NCBI GenBank assembly: GCA_948567375.1
Contig: OX419761.1
Span: forward strand, 13,704,501-13,768,500
Direction of reading: 5' to 3'
Origin: Lunularia cruciata
Taxonomy: Eukaryota > Streptophyta > Marchantiopsida > Lunulariales > Lunulariaceae
DNA length: 64,000 nucleotides
Shown here: one piece after another, positions 1 through 10,294 of the stretch
Position numbering within the stretch: position 1 is the stretch's first letter
How the letters are laid out: every line of letters begins with the position of its first letter
Made by a program: the position numbers and the translations under genes
Notes under the pieces: generated by a model
Seen by the model: the letters and a program-made list of their open reading frames with translations, nothing else
What the model was told of the DNA's origin: nothing
Database searches by the model: none

Positions 1-464
1 AAGGAAGTCAATTAGGAGTTTTCTTCATAGCTATAAATTAGAAGTTAAACAATGTGTAGCTTTTGTAACTCTTGGTGTTGTATTATGCATTATTCTCATT
101 GAGAATACACCATGTACTTGGATGTGGATTCTATAAGTAGGGAGGTTGAATCTAAACTTTTCAAGAGTGGTTGACCTAGCTTGTAATCTCAATCGTTAGG
201 TATTTCTATACTCATTCCCAAACTTCCTTTATTGGGTAGGAAAAAAGTGCAACCTAACCAACTATCACAACACATATTCTTGGTTGCTAGTCTTGAGACA
301 AACCGTACTCCATGTGGTATCCCTTTGCTCTTAAATGTGAAGCAACACATCCTTTAATTTTTACAAGGCTTTGAAAGTTCTTATAGTCTAGTGTTCATTC
401 CTTTTCTTGGGTTGGAAGTGTGGGCAAGAGTATTGCATATTGCAATGAATAGTTAAAAAGTGAG
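1..464. other. No recognisable feature (left edge)
   Basis: AT-rich sequence with no ORF of note and no match to the other repeats seen in this window. It lies immediately upstream of the family A LTR remnant, so it is either older flanking DNA or a diverged U3 segment. I see no basis for a more specific call. Confidence 0.5.
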
Positions 465-1301
465 ACTGAAGGAAGTCTCAAGAGCCTTGTATGCTCCCTA
501 TAAATACCAAAGCCAAAGCTCATGCTAGGCATTCAAATTTTCCTACACTCAAGTGTCCCTATGTGATCTCCCATTCTCTTATTTCTCTCCTCAATCTCAA
601 TCTTTTACATTGGTATAGGAGTAGGAATGGGATAGATGGAATTTATGGACTACCAAGTCCATTTCCACCAAACCATTGGAATTTTCTTGTTTGGGTACTA
701 CCTAAGCATTATTTCACATAGTTTATCACCTTACACTTTGGGTAAGATCTTTTGAATAGAATCACCTTGTCTAAGGAACCCTTGGTACTCCCCATTGTAA
801 CTTATGAGGAACAATGGACGTGTTGCATCTATATGTTAATAAATTAGATAGATTACGGGTGGTGTGATAGAATAGTAACCATGGTAGCAATGCCCAAGGT
901 TATCATTGCTATGTAGCAACAAATCAAGTACCTTACTTGATTGCTGGATGAATGAGATCATTGACAACAAGAGCATGTAGAGAGAATACTAGTTCAAGAA
1001 GGAGAAGACCAAACCCAATTTCCAAAACCCAAGGTTTTTGAAGGCAAGAATCTCTCAAGTGAGTGGAGAATTTGTATTTGACTACAAATGCTATCTTAAA
1101 GCTACCAATTTTCAAGATGGGCAAAAATAGATTCTCTTGGTTTTTAGCCAAATGGATGGAGTAGCAAAGATATGGTGGTGATTTTGAGTAGAGCAAGCTG
1201 AATGGCAAATTATTGCACAAATCTTGACATAGGTAGAATTCAAGAGTGCAATAATTGGTTGATTCCAAGCTATAAATGCTACATGAGTTGCACAAGATAG
1301 G

Positions 1302-1529
1302 TTGGCAAAGTTGAAAGAGATTGGCTTTGTAAGAAGTTACATCAAGCAATTCCAGAACACCATCATGCAAATTCCAAATATATTAGAAGGTGAAGCTCTA
1401 GATAGATTTTTAAGGGGCTTGAAGTCACGAACCAAATTAGAGATAACTATGCAAGAGCAACAACACTTGGAGAAAGCCATGCGGTTAGCCGAATGCTTTG
1501 ATTCTTTGGTTGTAACAACTTGGTCTTGA
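1302..1529 (+). pseudogene. gag capsid fragment of A1
   Basis: A 75-codon open stretch inside the A1 gag region. It contains the helical retrotransposon-gag pattern: SYIKQFQNTIMQIPNILEGE, then LDRFLRGLKSRTKLEI, then AMRLAECFDSLVVTTW. The same segment occurs in A5 (about 46740-46970), A6 (about 61190-61390) and, reversed, in A2, A3 and A4, which confirms its place upstream of protease. Gag would form the nucleocapsid-like particle. Stops before and after show that it is a fragment. A zinc knuckle downstream (about 1650-1690) is too eroded to read. Confidence 0.75.
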
Positions 1530-2224
1530 TCTTGACCTCCACAAAACCTACCAACACACTACACATGGGTGGAGAAGCCGGCACCAATGGAGATTGATGC
1601 CATTCAATGGAGGCCACTTAGCACTACAGATAGAGAAAAATTATGACAAAATGGTGGTTTTTTCTTTTGGACATTGCATCCCTAAATATCCACTCAAGAA
1701 TGGGCGACCTTGACAACTCATCCAAATGGAGTTTGTGGAGTAGAATGTTCAAGGAAACAAGGAATCCCAATAGGAGATTTTGAGCCGCCTATTGGGAACT
1801 TGATTAGTCCCAATGGGATTGAAGGCTCAACCTATGCAAGTTTGCTTCACTTGCAAGGGATTGGGGTTATAGAATTTTGATTAATTTTATAAATTCATAA
1901 AATTACTTGTCTATACAATTAGCAAAGGAATTATGTATTCCTATCAAGCCCGTAATTGGAAGTAGATTGATGATGACGGTGGTAGAAAGGATTCTACATT
2001 TTGCACCTTACATCTTATTACCTTCAAGATTGTGAAAGAGTTTTTAGAGTGTATGAGGTTTGTAGTGGCACCTCTATACTATGATGTCATTATTGGTCTA
2101 CCTTGGCTTGAACATCATAAGGTTCAATTTGATTGGAATCTACAATAAATTCAAGCACAACAACAAGAAAGAAAATTTTGATTAGGTTGTTTGGCACCTC
2201 TAAGTAAGACATCTAAGAATAATC

Positions 2225-2404
2225 AGTCCCAAGATAGGAAGTTTGTTGGAAAAGCAACCATAGAGCAAGCTTTGGAGGAAGATGAGTCCCAATATGAGAA
2301 ATTTGTCAATGAAGTAGCCATAGAGCAAGCTTTGGAGGAAGATGAGTCCTAAGATGGAAAATTTGTCAATGAAGCAACCATATAACAAGCTTTAAAGGAA
2401 GATA
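2225..2404 (+). repeat. 60-bp tandem repeat in pol linker (3 units, A1)
   Basis: Three consecutive 60-bp units start at 2225, 2285 and 2345. Each encodes about 20 residues of the form ESQ..KFV.EATIEQALEED, with a partial fourth start at 2405. The array lies between protease and RT. The same period and motif occur in A2, A5 and A6, so it is a family feature and not a local accident. Confidence 0.9.
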
Positions 2405-3079
2405 AGTCTATCTTTGCAATGGGAATCAAGCCGATTGCACATGGAGGGTCTAAGGAGGATCAAAAACCTCATCAAGCAATGGTTGATCAAGTAATCCAAG
2501 AGTTTTCAAATATGTTTCCGGATGATCTACCAAAAGGATTACCCTCCTTTCGTGGTATGCCCTTCAAGATTGAGTTATTGCTAAGGAGTACTCTAGTGAG
2601 TAGACCAATCTATCAGCTCTCACCAAACAAGTTGGAAGAGTTGCAAACAACCCTTACATAGTTGTTGGAGAAGGATTTAATATGACATAGTACATCTCTT
2701 TGGGGAGCACTGATATTATTCATTCTAAAGAAGGATGGAGGACTTCATTTTTGTATTGATTATCGTGCGCTCAATAAACAAATAGTGACAAATGCATACT
2801 CCTTGACTTGAATTGATGACTTGCTTGATCAATTGAGTGGATCATGATACTTCTCCAAATTGGATCTTTGTAGCGGCTATTAGCAAATCCTCATTGATTA
2901 GGAGGATGTGCAAAAGACTACCTTTTGCACAAGGTATGGGCATTTTGAATGGAGAGTCCTACCTTTTAGGCTCACTAATGCTTCAACAATCTTCATGGAT
3001 TAGATGCATAGGATGTTGGATGGACTATTGGATTGATACATGGTGGTATTCTTGGATGACATTTAATCTATAGCAAGAT

Positions 3080-3411
3080 TGTAAAAGACCAAGACTAAGG
3101 AGAGAAATAGGAGAATGGAAACTCACATTGGGACACTTGAATGAGAGAAAACTCCGAATGCCTAGCATGAGCTTTGGATTTGGTATTTATAGGTAACATA
3201 CAAGGCCCTTGAGAAGCTTCTCAAGAAGCTTCCTTGAGCCACTTTCTTAGAGTGCAAGCCAAGTTAACTAGGAAGCTTCTCAAGAAACTTCCTTCTAGAA
3301 GCCGCCTACTTGGCATGCAAGCTAAGCTAGTTAGAAGCTTCTAGAACCTTCCAAAAGCTTCCTTCTAGAAGCTACCTGCTTGGGGCGCAAGTTAACTAGT
3401 TGGGAAGTAGA
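3080..3411 (-). repeat. Truncated 3' LTR of A2
   Basis: Matches 7250-7580 closely (both begin TGTAAAAG on the plus strand and share the TATTTATAGGTA box and AAGCTTCTCAAGAAGC blocks). It stops after AACTAGTTGGGAAG, where the sequence switches directly into the integrase core. The start of U3 is therefore missing and the element could not be copied normally. Confidence 0.88.
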
Positions 3412-3991
3412 TTTGCGCCAAGGTTGGAGCATCCACAATATCAACCATTGGTGCCAAATGGATTTGCTTACTAAGCTTATCCACAAACACCACAATTGTT
3501 GTGTGACCTTGTTGTGTCTTGGGTAAGGAGGTGATGAGATCTAAGCTCACATGTTCCCAATGAGTAGTTGGATTGGGAAGTGGTTGAAGGAGTCCACTTG
3601 GCTTTTGGTTACTGGACTTGTTGCATAGATAGCTCTTACACAATTGGACAAACTCCCAAACATCTTGCATCATGTTGGGCAACCACCATTGGCATTGGAG
3701 GGTACCCAAGGTCTTGTCCACCCCCATGTGACAAGCTATTGGTAAATCATGGACTTCCTGAAGGTGCACAAGTCGGAGATCACCTTTGGCTGGAACATAG
3801 ATCCGGTCCGCATGGAATAGAAGGCCTTCCTTGAAGGAGAAGGTGTTGTATTCCTTGTCGCTTGTTGTCAAACGACCATGTAACATTTGGAAGAAGGGAT
3901 CTTGTTGTAGAGTTGACCAAAACTCATTATGGACCTCGGGGTCAATTGACACCGTCGTAATTGCCACTATAATGAGAGGAAGAGACTTCAA
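3392..3991 (-). pseudogene. Integrase N-terminal and core fragment (A2)
   Basis: About 199 codons open, the longest clean pol segment of family A. The H2C2 zinc-binding module is visible: His at HLQEVHD and HMGVDKTL, then the pair in CKSYLC. The start of the rve core follows at SLDLITSLPK, with its first catalytic Asp, then IVVFVDKLSKQIH. Integrase joins the cDNA to host DNA. The frame ends in PTS because the internal deletion fuses AQIYF to LTR sequence, so the second Asp and the Glu of the DDE triad and the C-terminal chromodomain are absent. The equivalent region in A5 is 49287-50226. Confidence 0.88.
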
Positions 3992-4084
3992 ATCAGGTCA
4001 TTGTGATAGAGCATCAGGGATGACATCAGGGAACCAACCTGGTTTGTATTCAAGTCTGATGTCAAACAATTGGAGTTGCTCTTC

Positions 4085-4440
4085 TCATTGATGATGTTGA
4101 CTCTTCATGTGTTCCAAGTGTAAGGTCTGCAACAATGGCTTGTGATCAGTTTGCATGACCACTTGTTTCCCCAAGAGGTAATGCCTCCATACCTTAGTAG
4201 CATATACCATTGCAAGTTGTTCCCGATCTTGAGCAGAGTAATTTATTTCAGCTGTATTTAGTCGGTGAGACACAAAGGCAATGGGATGTAGTCCATTTGG
4301 GAATTCTTGTTACAACACAGCTCCAATTGCAAAGTTAGAAGCATCAAAATCAACCACACAAGGTAGTTGAGGATCATATGGTTGAAGAATGGGTCTAGAA
4401 GACACCATATGCTTTAACTTTTGGAATGCTTCTTCATGCT
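4085..4440 (-). pseudogene. RNase H domain fragment (A2)
   Basis: The open segment 4273-4085 reads SHRLNTAEINYSAQDREQL, then VWRHYLLGKQVVMQTDHKPL. This is the C-terminal half of Ty3/gypsy RNase H, with the TDHKPL signature. The upstream part (about 4440-4275) carries the VVDFDASNFAIG strand with the first catalytic Asp. It normally degrades the RNA strand of the RNA:DNA hybrid. A stop and a short frame break separate the two halves. Confidence 0.82.
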
Positions 4441-4499
4441 TGGTGGTCTACTAGAAACTTGAGTTCTTTCACAAGAAGTCAATCAATGACACAACCACA

Positions 4500-5300
4500 T
4501 GAGCATAATAATGGATGAACCATCGGTAAAAACTGGCCAATCCATTGAATGCCCATACTTCAGTAGCATCCTTCAGGGTAGGCCAATCACCATTGCCTTG
4601 ATCTTCTCTTCTTCCATCTTGATCCCCTCTGATGAGATCTTATGACCCAAGAAGGTAACCTCCTTTTGCCAAAAGGCACAGTTTGACTTCTTGCAATAAA
4701 ATTTCTATTGTCGTAGTAGTCTTAGGACTTCTCGCACATGATTCATGTGTTCTGCCTCTATCTTGCTATAGATTAAGATATCATCCAAGAACACCACCAC
4801 GGATCAATCCAATAGTCTCTCCAACACCCAATGCATCTAATTCATGAAGACTATTGGAGCATTAGTGAGTCCAAAAGGTAGAACTCTCTACTCAAAATGC
4901 CCATACCTTGTGCAAAAGGTAGTCTTTTGCACGTCCTCTCCTTCAATAGGAATTTGCCAATAGCTATTGCAAAGATCCAGCTTGGAAAAGTAGTGTGCTC
5001 CACTTAGTTGATCAACTAGGTCATTGATCTGAGGCAAGGGATATGCATTCTTCACGATTTGCTTATTGAGCCCATGGTAATCAATACAAAAATGAAGTCT
5101 TCCTTTTTTGGAACAAATAGTACCGGTGCTCCCCAAGAAGAGGTACTATGTCGTATGAAATCCTTCTCCAACAACTCTATAAGTGTTGTTTGCAACTCCT
5201 CCAACTCCTTTGGTGAGAGCCAATAGATCAATCTACTCATTGGAGTACTCCTTGGCAATAACTTGATTTTGAAGAGCATACCTTGATCAAAGGGTAATCC
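4500..5300 (-). pseudogene. Reverse transcriptase domain (A2)
   Basis: Canonical gypsy RT blocks in order on the minus strand: LFVPKKE..FIFVLIT (frameshifted), [40 protein letters not shown] and RYGHFE at 5136-4888, then VVFLDDILIYS at about 4810-4765. The FLDD catalytic box is intact, unlike in A3 (FLDG) and A5 (deleted). The domain is split over at least two frames near 5100, so no continuous product is possible. Confidence 0.85.
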
Positions 5301-5427
5301 CTTTGGTAGATCATCCAGAAACACGTCCGCAAACTCTTGAACTATCCGCTCAACCATTGCTTGATGAGGCTCTTGGCCCTCCCTAGATTTTCTTGTGCAA
5401 TCGGCTTGATCCACACTACAAATACAG

Positions 5428-5609
5428 ACTTATCTTTCTCCAAAGCTTGCTCTATGGCTGCTGTACTAACAAACTTCTCTTACAGGGACTCATCTCTCTT
5501 CCAAGCTTGTTCCATGGTTGCCTTCTCGGAAAACTTCCCATCTTGGGACTCATCTCTCTTCTAGATTTACTCTATGGCTACCTTCTTGACAAACTTTCCA
5601 TCTTGGGAC
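5428..5609 (-). repeat. 60-bp tandem repeat in pol linker (3 units, A2)
   Basis: Three 60-bp units on the minus strand, with boundaries at the GGGACT/AGACTT steps near 5427, 5487, 5547 and 5607. Same motif as in A1: SQDGKFV.KVAIE, then a variable acidic end. Open frames on the plus strand here (SLLYGC/SMVAF repeats) are antisense shadows of the array. Confidence 0.87.
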
Positions 5610-5699
5610 TGACTATTCTTAGGTGTCTTACTCAAAGGTGCCAGACAACCTAATCGGAAATTCCTACCTTGGTGTTGTACTTGAATTTGTCGTTAGGTC

Positions 5700-6050
5700 C
5701 AATCAAATTGAACCTTATGACGTTCAAGCCAAGGTAGACCCATAATGATAGCATAGTGTAGGTGCCACTACAAACCTCATACACTCCAAATACTCCTTCC
5801 TAATCTTGAAGGTAACAAGATGTGAGGTGCGGAATGCAAAACGTTTTCTACAATCTGCCATCATCAAGCTACTTCCAAACATTGGCTTGATAGGAATACC
5901 CAATTCCTTTGCTACTTGTATGGACATGCAATTCTCTAAACTTCCAAAATCAATTAAAATCCTACAACCTCGATTAGATATCATACCTTGCAAGTGAAGC
6001 AAACTTGCATAAGTTGAGCCTTCAATCCCATTGGAACTAATCAAGCTCCT
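5700..6050 (-). pseudogene. Retropepsin-like protease with DFG motif (A2)
   Basis: The open stretch 6044-5724 encodes SSNGIEGSTYASLLHLQG, then CRILIDFGSLENCMSIQVA, then KELGIPIKP. This is the aspartic protease of Ty3/gypsy pol, which would cut the polyprotein. The active-site triplet is expected as D-S/T-G followed by S or A. Here (5951-5940) it reads D-F-G-S. The same Phe is seen in all six family A copies, so it is unlikely to be a private mutation of this copy. Confidence 0.82.
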
Positions 6051-7249
6051 AGTAGGTGGCTCAAAATCTCCTACTAGGATTCCTTGTTTCCCTGATCATT
6101 CTGTTCCACAATCTCCATCTAGGTAACTTATTGAGGTCACCTATTTCTAAGTGTGCATTCAGCAATTCGATGTCCAACTTGGCGACAATAAAAACAACAT
6201 CCATTTTGTCGCAATCTTTCTCTATCCGCTATACCAAGTGGTCTTCATTGGATACCATCAATCTCCATTGGTGCCGGTTCTTCCACCCGTGTATAGTGTA
6301 TTGGTAGGCCTTGTATAGGTCGAGGTCGAGACCAAGTTGTCACAACCAAGGAATCAAAGCACTCAGCCAATTGCATGCCTTCTTCTACGTTTTGTGGTTC
6401 CCGCATGGTCACCTCTAATTTGGTTCATGACTTCAATCCCCACACAAATTGATCTAGAACTTCACCTTCTTGTATATCTGGAATCTGCATGATGATGTTC
6501 TAAAATTTTGTGATGTAGCTCCTTACTAAGCCAACTTGCTTCAACTCTACCAATTTATCTTGTGCGGCACGGGTGGCATTTATAGTTTGAAACCGACTCA
6601 ATATTGCATCTTTGAACTCTACCCATGTCAAAATTGGTGCAACAATCAATTGTTTAGCTCACTCCACTCAAAATTGCCACCAAAGTTTTGCCACACCATC
6701 TAATTGGCTAGAGGTCAAGAGAATATATTTCCGTTCATCTTGAAGATTGGTGGCTTCAAAGTAACGTTCGTAGTCAAACACAAAATTCTCCATTGTGCTC
6801 GAAAGATTCTTGTCTTCAAACACCTTGGGTTTTGGAAATCAAATGCAATCTTCTCTATCTCAAATTAGCGCTCTCTCTATATATTCTTGTTGTTGTTGAT
6901 CTTGTTCATCCATCAATTGAGTAAGGTGCTCAATTTGTTGTTGCATTGCAAGGATAACATCCAGTATTGTTACCATAGCTACGACTCTATCCCACTACTC
7001 CCACTTTATCTAATTGATTAACACATAGATGCAGCACGTCCATCATTCTCCATAAGTTACAACCAGAAGTATCAAGGGTTTCTCAGACACGATGATCATA
7101 TGTAGAAAATCCTGCCCAAAGCAAGAGGTGATGAATTGTGTGAAATGATACTTGGGTAATATTTGGACATGAAAATCCCAATGGTTTGGTGGAAGTGGAT
7201 TTGGTGGCCCATAAATTCCATCCATCTCATTCCTGCTCTGATACTCCAA

Positions 7250-7660
7250 TGTAAAAGGCCAAGACCAAGGAGAGAAATAGGAGAATGGAAACTCACATTG
7301 GGACACTTGAATGAGGGAAAACTCAGAATGCCTTGCATGAGCTTCGACTTTGGTATTTATAGGTATCATACAAGGCCCTTGAGAAGCTTCTCAAGAAGCT
7401 TCCTTGAGTCGCTTTCTTAGAGTGCAAGTCAAGTTAACTAAGAAGCTTCTCAAGAAGCTTCCTTCTAGAAGCCGCCTACTTGGCGTGCAAGCTAAGCTAG
7501 TTAGAAGCTTCTAGAAGCTACCTGCTTGGGGCACAAGTTAACTAGTCAAGAAGCTTCCCAAGAAGCTTCCTAGATGCTTTTGGAATATTCTAGGCTAATT
7601 TGGTTTATTCCCTACTTCATTAGCCTTACTAGCTATGTTGCTAAACTCTATACTATCACA
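7250..7660 (-). repeat. 5' LTR of A2
   Basis: 411-bp LTR, TGTGATAG...CTTTTACA on the minus strand. U3 contains clustered AAGCTTC/GAAGCTT blocks, including the three-unit GAAgcTTCtaGAA at 7504-7516. A TATAAATACC-type TATA box follows near 7348-7357, and the primer site lies directly beyond the LTR at 7249. One base after the other end (7661) is the AAGAC target duplicate. Confidence 0.9.
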
Positions 7661-7925
7661 AAGACAAAAGTAAAACAGGCAAATCACGTGCAAGAAGTCC
7701 TAAGATGACTACGACAATGGAAGTTCTATTACAAGAAGTCAAAGTGTGCCTTTTGGTAGAAGGAAGTTACCTTCTTGGATCGGAAGATCTCATTGGAGTG
7801 GATCAAGATGGAAGAATAAAAAATCAAGGCCATCATTGATTGGCCTACTCCAAAGGTTGCTATAAAAGTATGGGCATTTAATGGATTGGCTAATTTTTTT
7901 TGATAGTTCATAGAGGTCTCTTTTG
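7661..7925 (+). pseudogene. A1 RT/RNase H continuation
   Basis: Resumes A1 after the A2 insertion: LRQWKFYYKKSKCAFW, VTFLDRKISLEWIKMEE, KIKAIIDWPTPK and WAFNGLANFF, the thumb/connection region of gypsy RT that follows the FLDD box. It breaks off at about 7925, where an inverted copy of part of itself begins. The rest of pol and the 3' LTR of A1 are not seen. Confidence 0.82.
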
Positions 7926-8040
7926 TGAAAGTCAAGGCCAATCAACGATAGCCTTGATTATCTATTCTTCTATCTTGATCCGCTCCAATGAGATCTTGTG
8001 ATCCAAGAAGGTAACTTCCATCTGCCCAAAGGCACACTTT
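7738..8040. repeat. Inverted duplication of an RT segment
   Basis: About 105 bp at 7738-7847 (from TCAAAGTGTGCC to GATTGGCC) recurs in reverse complement at 7935-8040, with roughly 90% identity by eye and about a 90-bp loop. It marks the right end of A1. Either a fold-back rearrangement or a truncated second family A copy in minus orientation could produce it. Confidence 0.82.
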
Positions 8041-9932
8041 GATATATAGTCATAGGAAAACATGTTTAGGTATTCACAAAAGAGATCTCTACAGTTTTTA
8101 GTTCTTTGTCAGAGTTTGAAATGTCAAGGTCATGGAAATTATCTATGATCTAACTGTGAAAAGGAATAGTGTTGGAAGACAGCTTGGGCGGTTTCTCCAA
8201 GAAATATCATTGTAATATGTCTTTGGGAATTTTGTGATGAGCTTCTTATTCCTTCATCAATTGCTTTAAGTGCTTGGTGGTGTTATCCACCACAATGGGG
8301 TATCTTGGGTTGGAGGTGGGCTGAGTTTTGGAGGTAAGAAGTGGTTGCTTATTGTTTCAGCAAGAGCATTTTTCTCAAGTGCCAAAGTAGTGATAGCATC
8401 CATTTGGGAAATAAGGGTATTATTATGAAGGTACACTCCAAGATGATGGCATTCAATCAATTTCCTCATCTTGGATGTAATCAAGGCTTCACAAGCATAC
8501 TCCTTTGTGTAAGGCAAAGGAAACTTTAGCCATAGGTAGATAGGATCTCTCAAGTTAGTACATGCATCCTCTAAGTCCAAGGAGGTGTCATCAAGTGTCA
8601 AGGAAGCAGGCATGTTAAGAAGAATTTGTGGTCCTTGTGATTTTGGTGAAAAATCAATGAGAGTGCTATTAGGAGGGGGCTATCATGACTTTGGATATGG
8701 TAAGGCCACTCATATTGACCTCAATTATGAACAAATAGTTAGCAATGGCATTTGCAAGTTTGTTATTACTGTTAGCTTGAGTAGGATTCCATTCATTAAC
8801 GTTGAAACTTGGTTCTTCTTCCTGATTTGAGCTTGAAGTTGGTTCTATTGGATACATTAGGAGCACTGAATGTTTTGATTTCCTTCCAAAGCTCAATTTT
8901 CACATTTTCCAAGATGTGATAACATCATCCTCTACCAAACCATGGGACACCTAAAAATATGGGGAATTATAGCGGGGTTGGTGTGTCCATGATCAGGTAA
9001 TCAACTTAAAAGGTTTGCTTGTTGATGGGTGTAAGGATCTTTGATAAGAGGCCCAGGAGGCAATGGCATCTTCCATCTGCCATTTTGAAGAGACTAGATG
9101 TTTTTGTCATTTCCTTGAGCCCTAGTGTCTCCACGACTTCCTTGGTTATGATATAGATTGAACACCTTGATCAATGCAATAGCTTGGGATGATATTGCCT
9201 TCAATTGTTCTGGAGATATTGGGGTCATGGACCTTAGTGTACAAAACTTGTTGATTTGGTGATTTGGTGATTCAAGGTCTACAAAAGTAGTATGGGGGCT
9301 TTCTATTGGTAGGGTCTATGCGTATCTTAGTAGAAGATTGTGCCGTCCTTGAGTTGGAGAGTGTGAGATGCTTGTAGCTAGAGTTGGGGTTGAATCTATG
9401 GTGAGGGCTATTTTATGTTTTGTGTGATTCTTTGATCAAAGGTTTCTTCAAGCATACTACGGGCTGCTCCTTCAATAGAAAGTTCTAAATTTTCTTGTGT
9501 AGGAGATACTTTGTAGCGCTATTTGAAAGTAACATTGGCTCTTACATTAGTCAAGTTAGTCATAATGTCATAGTTATGTATGATAGAAGTGGGTGGATGT
9601 CTTGCTAGGGTATCAAACATAGGGATAGTTGCCTTATAAATTTCTAGGATGGGCTGAGTAGTATCTTTTTGCATGGTCTCTTCATTAAACTTTTAGAGTA
9701 GCTCTTGAAGTTAGAGGTACTACTTGGATCAAGCACGACATACATGCATGATCGAATTGTAAGAAAGATGGTTGCCTTTGTAATGGCTCTTTCATTGGTA
9801 GGGGTGCTTCTCCTAGAATGGAAGCATCTTCTACTCCAATCAAATGCACAGTCTTGTTAGGACCTATATTGTTATGTAGTCCTTCTATGTGGGTGCTTTT
9901 TGTGCTTGGGTAATAAAGTTTTGAAAGTCCAT

Positions 9933-10294
9933 GCATTGTGCCATAGTGTGTGTACTAGGGCAAAAGGAAAAACAAGTATACCTATTAGGGCATTGATTTG
10001 CATAGTGATTCTCATTGCAAATGTGATAGCATATATTTGGTTTGCACGGTTCCTATCCTTGTCCATTTCCTCATCTACCTTAGGAGTGCAAGTCTTGTAA
10101 GTGTTGGTTCAAGTGATTCTATTGCGAGATGACTTCCACAATATATGCCCTTTCTTCTTGCGGCTCATGGTATCTTCAGAGTGTTCTATAATTTGCCATG
10201 ACGTGCATGTACTTTCCACAATGGAATAAAAATCCTCAATATCATGAGTAGTACATTGAGCATGGGTGTGGCTCCATCCTATGCAATAAGTACA
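9933..10294 (-). pseudogene. Triple zinc-knuckle region of element C
   Basis: Three 14-residue cysteine/histidine motifs on the minus strand, in different frames because of decay. At 10294-10253: CTYCIGWSHTHAQC, a canonical CX2CX4HX4C. At 10031-9990: CYHICNENHYANQC. At 9974-9933: CFSFCPSTHTMAQC. In the second and third, Cys-2 is displaced by one residue (CX3CX3HX4C) while His and the last Cys keep their places. CCHC knuckles bind nucleic acid in gag nucleocapsids and some LINE ORF1 proteins. Confidence 0.65.

Larger units (their letters stand above)
465..3079 (+). mobile_element. Ty3/gypsy chromovirus relic A1, 5' part
   Basis: Left part of a family A retrotransposon on the plus strand. In order: the last part of the 5' LTR (about 465-609, with a CTATAAATACC TATA box and the terminal TTTTACA), a decayed primer-binding site TGGTATAGGAGT at 611-622, gag (about 870-1760), protease (about 1800-2130), a 60-bp tandem repeat (2225-2404) and the N-terminal half of reverse transcriptase (about 2420-3079), including FLDD at about 3052. 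Many in-frame stops make it non-functional. It is cut at 3079 by insertion of A2; the same reading resumes at 7661 with the GKSRARSPK-like RT downstream segment. Flanking bases AAGAT (3075-3079) and AAGAC (7661-7665) are the target duplication of A2. Confidence 0.88.
3080..7660 (-). mobile_element. Ty3/gypsy chromovirus A2, nested in A1
   Basis: Minus-strand family A element inserted into the RT domain of A1 in opposite orientation. Reading on the minus strand: 5' LTR 7660-7250, primer site 7249-7236 (contains TATCAGAGC), gag about 7010-6320, protease about 6050-5700, 60-bp linker repeats 5609-5428, RT about 5300-4500, RNase H about 4420-4085, integrase 3991-3412, then the 3' LTR 3411-3080. 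The terminal duplication is AAGAT/AAGAC. The left LTR is only about 332 bp, against 411 bp on the right. An internal deletion has removed the LTR start, the polypurine tract, the chromodomain and the end of integrase. Stops and frameshifts throughout gag make it inactive. Confidence 0.9.

Noticed and set aside
2200-2388. Minus-strand ORF with LLYGCF/SILGLIFLQS repeats resembling a repetitive membrane protein
   Set aside because: It is the complement of the 60-bp pol-linker array; the same shadow appears opposite the arrays in A2, A5 and A6.
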